DNA of 41,720 bases from positions 1 through 41,720 of the IMG/VR virus record IMGVR_UViG_3300030406_000983; one strand, given 5' to 3'. This DNA comes from a virus. This document shows positions 20,252-29,378 of the stretch, one piece after another (the first letter of the stretch is position 1; every line of letters starts with the position of its first letter). The notes under the pieces were generated by a model. It was given only the letters and a program-made list of their open reading frames with translations, ran no database searches and had not been told where the DNA came from. A program made the translations under genes and the position numbers.

Positions 20252-23246
20252 ACAATCTCTAGTCATCAATAATTTTCATGGTGGATTAAATGACAATGCT
20301 GACCCTAGAGATATTAGAGATGACCAAGCTTCAGATATTCAAGATTTTAAAATATCAAAACTAGGACAGTTAAAACTTTTAGGAACATTTAGTTCTGCAA
20401 ACTATGGAAACAATACAGAATCATTAGTTAATCGTGGATTATTTGTTGTTGGTTCAGATAGAAAAGTAACTTTTCCTCATGCAGAATCTGAAGAAACTTT
20501 AGTATTTGCTTACGATGTTCTTGACAATAAAATAGACATAAAAGATAGCGGTGGTTGGAATCAAAATCAAATAAATTTAAATACAACTCATCCTGTTTTT
20601 TATTCTTCTGATGGTGTTGTAAGAATCGGTGATGGTAGTTTTACAAATCAAGGAAGATGGTTTGGATATAAAGAATCAAGTCTTTTTTCTTCTTCTGCAC
20701 AAGCGGATATATCTTTAAGTGGGTGGATTGAGACTAGTCAATCAATATTAAGTCCTACTGAGGGTATATGTTTAGTTTCAACTCCCCATATTGGAAGTGA
20801 TACGAATGGAGTTAATTCTCCTAATGCTGAGTATATAGGAAATAGAGTAGATGGAAGCGGTTCCCCTTTTGATGTTGCTGTTGATGAAGCTATAAACTTA
20901 AGAGTTGGTTTGCAATTTGCTGTTGATAGAAGTGGCCCTGCCTCTGGTCATATTCTCCAAAGTGGAGTTGCATCTTGTACTGATTCTGGACTTGTTTATT
21001 CATTATTTGATGGCAATAATGTTAAAGTAGTAGGAAACGCATCTACTGTAGAAATAAGAAAGAATACTGGTCTTACTTTAACTGAAGATAAAAATATATT
21101 GTTTGGATTTTTTCAAAGACAAAGTGAATACGATAAGTTAGAAAGTGTAAAATTTACATATACTGAAAACGCTAGTACAGACACTTTATCTTGGGAGTTT
21201 CCAAGAGAGTTAATAAAACCAGAATGTTGGAATGTTCTTTCTATGTCAATGACAAATATTACAGAAGGAGATGCTGATGGAGTAGGATTAGATACTTGGA
21301 AGTTTGAGGTCTTTGGAACAGCTAGTTTAGAATATTTTTTTAATGGTATAGTAATAGCAAATAATCCAACTCTGCAAGGTTATCCAGAGGGTATGTATAC
21401 TTTTCATCATTCGTATTTATATGATGAATCGAAACAAGAATCTATTCCTTTTCAATTTGCAGATACAGATACTAGTTATAATTATAATAAGATTAATATT
21501 GTAGGCAATTCTGTTCTTTTTAATTTTGATATTTATTGTTGCCCTTACATTTATAATGTACCAGATAGAATAGATGCTAGTGACCATCAGATAGATGACA
21601 CTAATCATGGATTGCCAGTAGGCACTCCTGTTTATATTTCTGGAGCAACTAATGCAGTTTGGACTAATGCTAATACTGATTTATTTTTTGTGTCTAGTGA
21701 AAGTTATTCTGTTGATTCATTTAGGCTTTCAACAAGCAAAGCAAATGCAATAGCTGGTACAAGTATAAGCATGACTGGTACTGATGATACAAGTGGTGTT
21801 CATTATTATACTTATGGAATAGATAGAAGGGTGTCTGGTTCTAGGATATATTACAAAAAGGAAGAGAATGATAATTTCTTTTTAATAGGTGAATTAGATT
21901 TTGACAATACAAATACTTTGGCTCAAGGATTTAAATGGTTTCCAGAGAGTTCTACTGCATCATATTCATTTGAAGATACTGGAAATACAGCAGGCCCTAT
22001 TTTAAATAAAACTGCAATAATTAAATCTATTACTCCAGATTCTGCTAATACTGTAGATACTTTTACATCTATAAATGGATATGGTTCTGGTGTTCGCACA
22101 GTAGAAGCTAGATACAAAACAGCAGTTGTTCATGGTAGAAGAGCTTATATAGGCAATATAAAACAAGATGGAGTTATTCATTCTGATAGAATGATAAAAA
22201 GTAGAGTCAACAAATTTGATACGTTTCCTTCTAATATTGGAGTAGTAGATGTAGCTATAAGAGATGGTGAAAGCATTGTAAAGTTAGAAGCGTTTGCAGA
22301 TAGAATATTACAATTCAAACAAAAAAGTTTATACGTTATAAATGTTTCTGAAAATGTAGACTTCTTAGAAGATGTTTATAGAAACAAAGGATGCGAATTT
22401 GATTACCATGTATTTAAAACAGACTATGGAGTAACATGGTTTAATAAGTTTGGAGTTTATTTATTTGATGGAAAAACTGTTGCAAACCTTTTAGAAAAAG
22501 ATGGAGTGCGATTAATAAGTGAATCTTCTTGGGAATCTTTTATAACATCAAATGACCCAGATACTTCAGAATGTCATATGGGTTACATTCCATCAAGAAG
22601 ACAAATCATAATTAAGAATAGCGATACAAAATGTTTTATTTATGATTTAGTTTTAAGAGCTTGGACAGTAGGTGGTACTGGTACAGTAACTGTTACAGGA
22701 GGTTCAAGTGGAATGACTAATTTTGCATTAGATGAAAATCAAAATTTGTTTTATTTGAATGATTTTAATCCAGCCGCTAATCAAGGTGGGCCTGGAGACC
22801 CTAATGAAATAAAAAAATGGACTTGGGATAACACATCAGCTCAACAAGTTGGGACTACATATATTAGTAAAGATATTGATTTTGGACATCCTTCAATTAG
22901 AAAAAAAGTTTACAGAGTAAGGATTTCATATAAAGGACGTGCTGATAACATACAAGTTAGATACCTTATAAATGGTGATACTGATACATATTATAATTTT
23001 TTTGGAACAAATGCTGATGGTACTACAACAGGAGCCTTAGCTGCGGATGCTTCAAAGCCATTGCTTGATAAAAGTGCAGACACATCGCTATGGTGGCATG
23101 CTGATTTAAAACCAGCAACGTCTTCTGTAGCAAATAATATTTATAGTTTTAAACTTGCTATAACATTTCAAGGAGGACTTGCGGTAGGTTCTACTTTTGC
23201 AATCAATGATATAACTTTTATATATAGATTAAAGAATGTTAAGTAA
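20244..23246 (+). CDS. Probable tail nozzle/tubular protein, 1000 aa
   Basis: The first residues (SLVINNFHGGLNDNADPRDI, then RDDQASDIQDFKISKLGQLK) are the signature of podovirus tail nozzle proteins (T7 gp12-like): 'F.GGlnt..dP..i.d.qa....n..i...G.L....'. The central part is an irregular beta-rich region. Residues about 690-830, with GCEFDYHVFKTDYGVTWFNK, GVYLFDGKTVANLLEKDGVR and YIPSRRQIII, look like the propeller blades of these proteins. The C-terminus is again beta-rich. The gene overlaps the preceding one by eight bases and the next by one (TAATG). It is longer than the T7 protein, perhaps due to added surface domains (about 130-520). Confidence 0.7.
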   Translation: MPKQSLVINNFHGGLNDNADPRDIRDDQASDIQDFKISKLGQLKLLGTFSSANYGNNTESLVNRGLFVVGSDRKVTFPHAESEETLVFAYDVLDNKIDIKDSGGWNQNQINLNTTHPVFYSSDGVVRIGDGSFTNQGRWFGYKESSLFSSSAQADISLSGWIETSQSILSPTEGICLVSTPHIGSDTNGVNSPNAEYIGNRVDGSGSPFDVAVDEAINLRVGLQFAVDRSGPASGHILQSGVASCTDSGLVYSLFDGNNVKVVGNASTVEIRKNTGLTLTEDKNILFGFFQRQSEYDKLESVKFTYTENASTDTLSWEFPRELIKPECWNVLSMSMTNITEGDADGVGLDTWKFEVFGTASLEYFFNGIVIANNPTLQGYPEGMYTFHHSYLYDESKQESIPFQFADTDTSYNYNKINIVGNSVLFNFDIYCCPYIYNVPDRIDASDHQIDDTNHGLPVGTPVYISGATNAVWTNANTDLFFVSSESYSVDSFRLSTSKANAIAGTSISMTGTDDTSGVHYYTYGIDRRVSGSRIYYKKEENDNFFLIGELDFDNTNTLAQGFKWFPESSTASYSFEDTGNTAGPILNKTAIIKSITPDSANTVDTFTSINGYGSGVRTVEARYKTAVVHGRRAYIGNIKQDGVIHSDRMIKSRVNKFDTFPSNIGVVDVAIRDGESIVKLEAFADRILQFKQKSLYVINVSENVDFLEDVYRNKGCEFDYHVFKTDYGVTWFNKFGVYLFDGKTVANLLEKDGVRLISESSWESFITSNDPDTSECHMGYIPSRRQIIIKNSDTKCFIYDLVLRAWTVGGTGTVTVTGGSSGMTNFALDENQNLFYLNDFNPAANQGGPGDPNEIKKWTWDNTSAQQVGTTYISKDIDFGHPSIRKKVYRVRISYKGRADNIQVRYLINGDTDTYYNFFGTNADGTTTGALAADASKPLLDKSADTSLWWHADLKPATSSVANNIYSFKLAITFQGGLAVGSTFAINDITFIYRLKNVK

Positions 23247-25684
23247 TGCCATTAACTAGAGAAGAAAGAAAACTACTACACCAAAAAAGTAAACAACCTA
23301 CATTCGGTTCTGGTAAACCAGATAAAACTTTTGGAGAAGAAGGAGATGTAGCATACAGAAAAGTATCGGATTCTGGAACTGTTCAATATATAAAACAAGA
23401 TGGTGATTGGGTAGCCTTGTCTTCTTCTGGGGATAAACCAGAATCAAGAACTCAGACAGTAACTAGAACTATAATATCTGGAGGTGGCGGAGGAGGAGTT
23501 ACAAATCATGGAAACCTCAATGGACTATCAGATGATGACCATTCTCAATATGTTCTTGTAAATGGAACTAGAGCATTTGGTGGCAACTGGACAAACGCAG
23601 GTCATACAATTGCAGACTTAGGAACAGTAAATGATGCTAACATAACAATTGGTTCTGGTAAAACATTAGATGTAAGTGCTGGAACATTAACATTAGGTGC
23701 TAACCAAATAAGTGGAGATAGTATTAATAATGGTACTATTGATTCAATTACTATTGACCAATTAGCAGGGCCATTAGATGCTAATAGTCAAGCTATAACA
23801 AATATAAATGTAGATAGTGGAGCAATTGACGGAGTTACTATAGGAGCTAACTCAGCTAATACTGGAGTCTTTACAACTTTAACTGCTACAACTTTAGGAG
23901 GTGCTTTAAATGTTAATAATGAAAACCTTACTAATGTAGATATTGATAGCGGTACTATTGATAATACTGATATAACAGTTGGAGCTGGTAAAACTCTAAA
24001 CGTAAGCGCAGGTACTTTTACTACATCAGCAGCTCAAAACAAAGTTATAATAGAAGGAGCGGCTTCTAATTTAGATATAGGAAATTTTAATTTTACAGCA
24101 GGCACTCTTATTGCAGATGACCTTACTGCTGGAAGAGTTGTCTTTTCAACAGGTTCTGGACAACTTACAGATGATAGTGATTTTACATTTGCTACGGATA
24201 CTCTGACAGTTACCAAAATAGGAGCATTTGAATTAACAGGTAAGATTACCGCTGGTTCTTCTGAAATAGAAGGTAGTGCATTTGATATTAACGGAGGAAC
24301 AGTTGATGGTATAACATCTTTAACTGTTGCGAATGATGTAGATATAGGTAATTTTAAACTTACTTCAAAAGCATTAGAAGCTTCTGATTTAACTGATACT
24401 AGAGTTACATTCGCAGGAGCAAATGGATTATTAACAGATAGTGCTAATTTAACATTTGTTACTGATACATTAACATCAACAAAGATAGCAGCTTATACAC
24501 TAACAGGAAAACTAACTGGAGGTGCTAGTGAGATAGAAGGTTCAAACTTTGATATTAATGGAGGCGAAATAGATGCAGTAACCATTGGTACAAATAGTGT
24601 TGCTACCCGAATCAAAGTAGACAATTTAGATTTAAATGGTTATACAATAGAGTCTACTAGCACTAATGGATTACAACTTATTGCCAGTGGTACAGGCGGT
24701 AATCTTGAAATGGATATTATTACTGGTAAGTTTATATTAATTGAAGACACTGATAATTCAGCTCAAACTGAATTCCATAATGATGGTGGAAATTTTTCAA
24801 TAAAAACTATTTCTGGAGACATAACACTAAAACCATCAGCTGGTCATGTTTATGTACATGATGGAACTAACAATATTATTGAACTTGATGGAGCCAATCC
24901 TTCTATTACAATAAAAGACGATTCTACACCCGCTGATAATTTTAAAATAGATGTTGGAGCTAAAGCCGCTACAACAATATCAACAGTAGATTCTACTGGA
25001 GCACTTGGTCATTTAACATTTGACGTAGATGGGAATATTATATTAGATGCATCTGCTGGTAATACTAAACTTGAGTTAAACGGAACTTCATATGGTGGTT
25101 TTAAATTAAATAGTAATATTGTTGAGTTTGATTCTCTTCTTGGTGATTTCATATTAGACTCTGAAGGAGATATTATTCTAGATGCAAACGATGGTATCAT
25201 TGAATTAAAAAAGAATGGGACTTCATATGGTTCGTTTCATTTAGATGCTGCTGGCCCAGATATTGAATTAGATTTGCCATCTGGAAGTTTTACTATAGAC
25301 GCTGCTGGTGATATTATTTTAGATGCCGCTGGTGATGATATATATTTTAAAGATGGTGGAACAGAAAGATTTAGAATGGATTTAGAAACCGCTCCTGTTC
25401 TTGCAGTAACTGGTGATTTTACATTAGATGGTTCTGGTAGTATTACAATAGACAGCACAAGTGGAGTAATGATAAAGGAAAATGGTCAAGAAGTAATTCA
25501 TGTAGATACAAATAGGATAATTCATTTTAACGATTACACTCAAACAGGCATTTACAATATGTATGGTTGGAATAATCAAGCAGACAAATATCATTTTACA
25601 AGTGGTAAAAATGATTTCGAACAAAACTATTCTGCAATAAGTATGTTTGAACAAAATACAAATAGTGTAACTTATCCAGTATAA
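23246..25684 (+). CDS. Long repeat-rich tail fibre, 812 aa
   Basis: A basic N-terminal anchor (residues 1-75) is followed by SGGGGGGV and NHGNLNGLSDDDHSQYVLVN (about 85-110), the LSDDDHxQY motif common in phage fibres. Residues 110-720 are Gly/Asn/Asp/Thr-rich beta-helix repeats: a roughly 90-residue unit occurs twice (SSEIEGSAFDINGGTVDGIT near 335, ASEIEGSNFDINGGEIDAVT near 430), then a shorter unit with GDIILDA recurs at least four times (about 590-700). The end (740-812) is a different domain. A trimeric side fibre for host recognition is the likely role. There is no autocleavage or chaperone motif visible. Confidence 0.75.
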   Translation: MPLTREERKLLHQKSKQPTFGSGKPDKTFGEEGDVAYRKVSDSGTVQYIKQDGDWVALSSSGDKPESRTQTVTRTIISGGGGGGVTNHGNLNGLSDDDHSQYVLVNGTRAFGGNWTNAGHTIADLGTVNDANITIGSGKTLDVSAGTLTLGANQISGDSINNGTIDSITIDQLAGPLDANSQAITNINVDSGAIDGVTIGANSANTGVFTTLTATTLGGALNVNNENLTNVDIDSGTIDNTDITVGAGKTLNVSAGTFTTSAAQNKVIIEGAASNLDIGNFNFTAGTLIADDLTAGRVVFSTGSGQLTDDSDFTFATDTLTVTKIGAFELTGKITAGSSEIEGSAFDINGGTVDGITSLTVANDVDIGNFKLTSKALEASDLTDTRVTFAGANGLLTDSANLTFVTDTLTSTKIAAYTLTGKLTGGASEIEGSNFDINGGEIDAVTIGTNSVATRIKVDNLDLNGYTIESTSTNGLQLIASGTGGNLEMDIITGKFILIEDTDNSAQTEFHNDGGNFSIKTISGDITLKPSAGHVYVHDGTNNIIELDGANPSITIKDDSTPADNFKIDVGAKAATTISTVDSTGALGHLTFDVDGNIILDASAGNTKLELNGTSYGGFKLNSNIVEFDSLLGDFILDSEGDIILDANDGIIELKKNGTSYGSFHLDAAGPDIELDLPSGSFTIDAAGDIILDAAGDDIYFKDGGTERFRMDLETAPVLAVTGDFTLDGSGSITIDSTSGVMIKENGQEVIHVDTNRIIHFNDYTQTGIYNMYGWNNQADKYHFTSGKNDFEQNYSAISMFEQNTNSVTYPV

Positions 25685-25686
25685 TT

Positions 25687-26955
25687 ATGGGCGTAAACTC
25701 AGATAATAAAGCAGTTCTTCAAGAATATAGGTATATTAAAATACCAGACAGGAGATTAATATCTGGTCTTTTATATATTAATGTTGTAAGTCATAATCAA
25801 AACGATGATAAAAATGATTTTAACCAACAAGTTCATAAAGTAAACAGTGCTGGTAGTTTAGATAATGAAATAAAATATTCTGATACATTTACTGGAGATG
25901 ATAATACGCAGCCGCCTGCCCCACCCCCATTTCCAAAATTTCAAGGTACTAAAGATAGAGGTAGAGAAGGAATGAAACATTCATTTGCTGATTATGATTG
26001 TTTTGTTTTTCATGTAGCAGGTGGAATGAGTTTGTCTGGAGGTATAAGTCTTCCATCGTCTGGAGCAACTCAGTATAGTGGAGTAGCAGCTTTAAAAGCA
26101 GCTGGGTATGTAACTGGTACTGGTACTCTTGGAGACCCTTACATATGGGCTGTTGGTTCTCAACCATTATCAACAAGCAGTCCTAATGAATTAACATCTA
26201 GATGGTGGGAAGATTCTGGAGGGCAAAGCAATCCTATAGGTGACTCTTGTTCTCATTTTGTAAAATATCATTTATTATCTAGAATTAACAATGCTTCTGG
26301 TCATGGATTAGCAGGTGAAACTTATACAAATGGAGGGTCAACAACGGAACATCCATTTTATGCAAAGCATAGACCAATTATACAACAAACATATATTAAT
26401 CCAGATGGTGACAAAAATAGAATTAGCCCAGCGCAAATAACCAATTTGGCTGTACTGTCTCATGGATTATATGCTGATACAGATTCTATAGGAAATGATT
26501 TAGGCACTCAGTCTTATGCTACTGTAGGAAAAGGAAAAGATTCAACAGGTGGAACTAATGAAGGTTTTACAAGAATAGATGGTTCGGTCACAAGGTCAAC
26601 AGGTGAAGTTCAAGCACAAGATGAAGATGGAACTTTAAGCCCTACAGATGGTAATACATATTTTAGTCCTGTAGACACTATAAAAATTTATGGTCAACAT
26701 AGACTTGTATTTGATAGGCACGTTCATCCTACTAGTGGTAATAGAATATTTTCACACGAAGGAAAAAACTCTATTCATGTACAAGACTTTTGGGATTTAG
26801 TAATAGATATTGGATTAAGAGGAAATAATCCTAGTGGAGCATCTTCTTTTGGAACTCCAGACAAATCTCTTGTAAAACCTCAAATAAATATAATGTTTCA
26901 ACCTTTTGGTGAGACTGCTGAGTTTGATGTATCGGAAACTGCACATACATCATAA
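25687..26955 (+). CDS. Unknown protein in tail-fibre region, 422 aa
   Basis: The gene starts two bases after the fibre stop without a ribosome binding site, so it is probably translated by re-initiation. Residues 1-60 are charged (YRYIKIPDRRLISGLLYINV), a Pro-rich patch (QPPAPPPFPKFQG) is near 74-86, and the rest is beta-rich with many aromatic and His residues (WWEDSGGQSN, HRLVFDRHVHPTSGNRIF). It ends with a stretch that looks like a strand-rich core (KPQINIMFQPFGETAEFDVS). I do not recognise it. Place after a long fibre suggests a receptor-binding tip, a fibre chaperone or a capsular depolymerase-like part. Confidence 0.5.
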   Translation: MGVNSDNKAVLQEYRYIKIPDRRLISGLLYINVVSHNQNDDKNDFNQQVHKVNSAGSLDNEIKYSDTFTGDDNTQPPAPPPFPKFQGTKDRGREGMKHSFADYDCFVFHVAGGMSLSGGISLPSSGATQYSGVAALKAAGYVTGTGTLGDPYIWAVGSQPLSTSSPNELTSRWWEDSGGQSNPIGDSCSHFVKYHLLSRINNASGHGLAGETYTNGGSTTEHPFYAKHRPIIQQTYINPDGDKNRISPAQITNLAVLSHGLYADTDSIGNDLGTQSYATVGKGKDSTGGTNEGFTRIDGSVTRSTGEVQAQDEDGTLSPTDGNTYFSPVDTIKIYGQHRLVFDRHVHPTSGNRIFSHEGKNSIHVQDFWDLVIDIGLRGNNPSGASSFGTPDKSLVKPQINIMFQPFGETAEFDVSETAHTS

Positions 26956-27013
26956 TGCTATTGGATAAGAATAATATGTTAATTAAATTAAATAGTAAAA
27001 CTATATAGTCAAT

Positions 27014-27625
27014 ATGGCAAGAAATATTTATAAATCAGCAATGTCCTCTTCTTTGGGAGCTGGTAAGTTAAGGGCAAATATGTATGACATTAGTTCTCTT
27101 GATACCCAAAAAGAAATAGAAGGCATGGAACTTAGAGTTGAATCCGAGAAATTAAATAAAACAATATCTACTTTATCTGATGCTCTAGCTTTATCTTCTA
27201 CTATTGCTGGTAGATATGGAGACATATCAGATGATATTGAAACATTAGAAGGCGAGTTTGGCGAAATGGAAAAACCAGATACTATGCTTGGAAAACTATT
27301 GCAATCTGCAAAAGTTGGTTTTGGAGTAGGTGAGTTTAAATTTGGAGATGAAACAATATCTGGTAGAGACATCGCACCTCAAGCTGCTAAGATTACTCAA
27401 CAAAATATGTATGAAGAAGCTCTTTCAAACATGACTAAATCTGATAGTGTCGTACCAAATCAAGATGTTATAAATAGGCAAAGGGAACAATTGGCAAATG
27501 CACAAGCATTGCAAACTGATAATGAAAGTTTTGATATGGATATGGATTATGAAGACGACATAAATGACTTTGATGATAGTCCAGAAGTTCAATCATACTT
27601 ACAACAAAGATATAGAATGAGATGA
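27014..27625 (+). CDS. Probable internal virion protein, 203 aa
   Basis: A 58-base gap without a clear ribosome binding site precedes it. The protein is helical and charged, with one short Gly/Ser region (TIAGRYGDISDD) and a very acidic C-terminal part (DMDMDYEDDINDFDDSPE, about 178-195). It heads the run of five genes up to 40804 that I read as the internal or ejection proteins. The family is not recognised. It could be a small core protein or an assembly factor of the inner virion. Confidence 0.5.
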   Translation: MARNIYKSAMSSSLGAGKLRANMYDISSLDTQKEIEGMELRVESEKLNKTISTLSDALALSSTIAGRYGDISDDIETLEGEFGEMEKPDTMLGKLLQSAKVGFGVGEFKFGDETISGRDIAPQAAKITQQNMYEEALSNMTKSDSVVPNQDVINRQREQLANAQALQTDNESFDMDMDYEDDINDFDDSPEVQSYLQQRYRMR

Positions 27626-28290
27626 CAATAGCAGAAAAACATTTATCAAAACATGGAAGATTCGGAGATACCGAAATAGTCAGTACATCTAGTGGTGAAC
27701 TGTGGCACGTTAATAAGTTTGAAAAAAAGTTAATGGATGATTATGGAGTTGTAGGAGAGAGGTTAGTTGATATATACGGAGCTGGTACAATTAATCCAGA
27801 AACAGGATTAAAAGAACAATATATACAAGCTATAGCAGCTGTAGGAAGTTTAGCTCTAGGAGCATATCAAGCATCTAAACAATCAAAGATGGAAAAAGCA
27901 GCTGCCAAAGAAAAGAAAAAACTAGCTCAACAACAATTAAGTAAACTTGATGAAACCGAATCTTTGTTAAGTGAACAAGTTCAATCGCAAATGAATCTAT
28001 TAGAAGAAGAATCTGAAATGCAAAAAGAACAATTAACAGAGCAATTAGAAGAAATAAACGAAGGAATATCTAATACAAAAGGGAAAGTTGGATTTGCATA
28101 TTCTGGAGATATTGAAAACCAAGAGAAGGATGCTATTGAAGGAGTTAGAGATAGGGAAGAAAGTTTAATGGCAACTTACGGAAATAAAGTCGGTGAGGTT
28201 ATGGGTATGTTTAATTCTGAAAAAGCAAGGATTAAAGCAGAAAGAGCAAGACTTGATGCTGAAATAGATTTATATAATAAGATGGTATAA
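27622..28290 (+). CDS. Probable ejection protein, gp14-like, 222 aa
   Basis: Starts by ATGA overlap. A hydrophobic segment, YIQAIAAVGSLALGAYQAS (about residues 67-85), precedes a long coiled coil rich in Glu, Gln and Lys (about 88-220). One helix that can insert in a membrane plus a coiled coil, near the tail and just before the giant internal protein, is the profile of T7 gp14, an ejected protein that makes a channel in the outer membrane. Size is also close. The relation is by layout and place, not by clear sequence identity. Confidence 0.55.
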   Translation: MTIAEKHLSKHGRFGDTEIVSTSSGELWHVNKFEKKLMDDYGVVGERLVDIYGAGTINPETGLKEQYIQAIAAVGSLALGAYQASKQSKMEKAAAKEKKKLAQQQLSKLDETESLLSEQVQSQMNLLEEESEMQKEQLTEQLEEINEGISNTKGKVGFAYSGDIENQEKDAIEGVRDREESLMATYGNKVGEVMGMFNSEKARIKAERARLDAEIDLYNKMV

Positions 28291-29372
28291 TGGCTACACC
28301 TTTACAAGCACTAGAAAGAATGTTGCTATCTCAAGAAAGAAGAGAGCAATCAAGAGTTCAAGAAACACTAGGCATGATGCAATTAGCACAACAAGCTGCT
28401 AACCAGAAAAGACAATTAGATATAGCCGAAGCTAAACAAGATATAGAAATGTTTGGAACTAACCTTGAGTTAATCCAAAAATCTAATGAAACAATGAAGT
28501 TAAGAAGTGCTGAAAACTTTCTACAACAAACTGGACTAGCTACTTTATATGCAAAACATGAAGAAAAAGAAGATGGTCTAAAAGATTTTGCAAATGATTT
28601 ACAAGAGGACTTTGATATAGACTCGACCATAGCTGGTAGTTTAGCAACCGCTACTTGGTCTGCATATAAACAAAATAATCCAAATGCTATAGTTTCTATA
28701 GGTTCTAAGTTACATTATCTCGACCAACCAGATGTAATACCAACTGCATATGATAAAAAACTATCAAAGGCTTTTACTCAATTAGGTTATATACAACAAA
28801 CATCTGCCGCTACGCAAGGAGACTTTCTTGATTTAAATAGAGATGCTATAAATACATTTAAAACAATGAGAAAAACTTTAGATAACGAAGTTAATCTAGC
28901 AAAAGAAGTATCACAGTTTGCTACTGGCGATTTTAAAATTCAAACTGAGTTTGATATTATAGATGAAAGTTTAAAGAAAATTGAATTAGATAAGACTTCT
29001 ACTACTCCAGTAGATAAGTCGTTTATTGGTTATGAAACAACTATTCCACTAGATAAGTCAATTCAATTACTACAAAAAGAAGCTAAGTCAATGAATGACA
29101 TAGTAAAAACAAAAGAGTTAGAATTAAGAGAATATAAAAATGCTCTAAATAATTTTAGAATTTTACAGAGAGCTGGAGTTGAAACTTCTCAGAAAGACAA
29201 AGAATTGTATAGTGACAATAGTGCTTCATTAATATTACAAGAATTGCAAAATGAAATAAACAGTGCTAAAAAAGATGCCTTTGAAGCTAGGAAAGTTGAG
29301 ACTAGAGTTTCTGATGCTTTTAGGGAAGAAACAGATGAAAGACTTGGCACTATAGATATGTTTGGTTTTTAA
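28290..29372 (+). CDS. Probable internal virion protein, coiled coil, 360 aa
   Basis: Starts by TAATG overlap. The sequence is nearly all alpha-helical and Gln/Glu/Lys-rich, beginning LQALERMLLSQERREQSRVQ and continuing with QQAANQKRQLDIAEAKQDIE. There is no membrane helix or catalytic motif. A second coiled coil lies at about 250-345. By position between gp14-like and giant genes it resembles the middle member of podovirus ejection sets (gp15-like), but only by place and helical character. Confidence 0.5.
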   Translation: MATPLQALERMLLSQERREQSRVQETLGMMQLAQQAANQKRQLDIAEAKQDIEMFGTNLELIQKSNETMKLRSAENFLQQTGLATLYAKHEEKEDGLKDFANDLQEDFDIDSTIAGSLATATWSAYKQNNPNAIVSIGSKLHYLDQPDVIPTAYDKKLSKAFTQLGYIQQTSAATQGDFLDLNRDAINTFKTMRKTLDNEVNLAKEVSQFATGDFKIQTEFDIIDESLKKIELDKTSTTPVDKSFIGYETTIPLDKSIQLLQKEAKSMNDIVKTKELELREYKNALNNFRILQRAGVETSQKDKELYSDNSASLILQELQNEINSAKKDAFEARKVETRVSDAFREETDERLGTIDMFGF

Positions 29373-29378
29373 TAATTA

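Noticed and set aside
27000-27009. Palindrome ACTATATAGT before the 27014 gene
   Set aside because: Ten AT-rich bases easily arise by chance in this composition, and no second copy was noticed.
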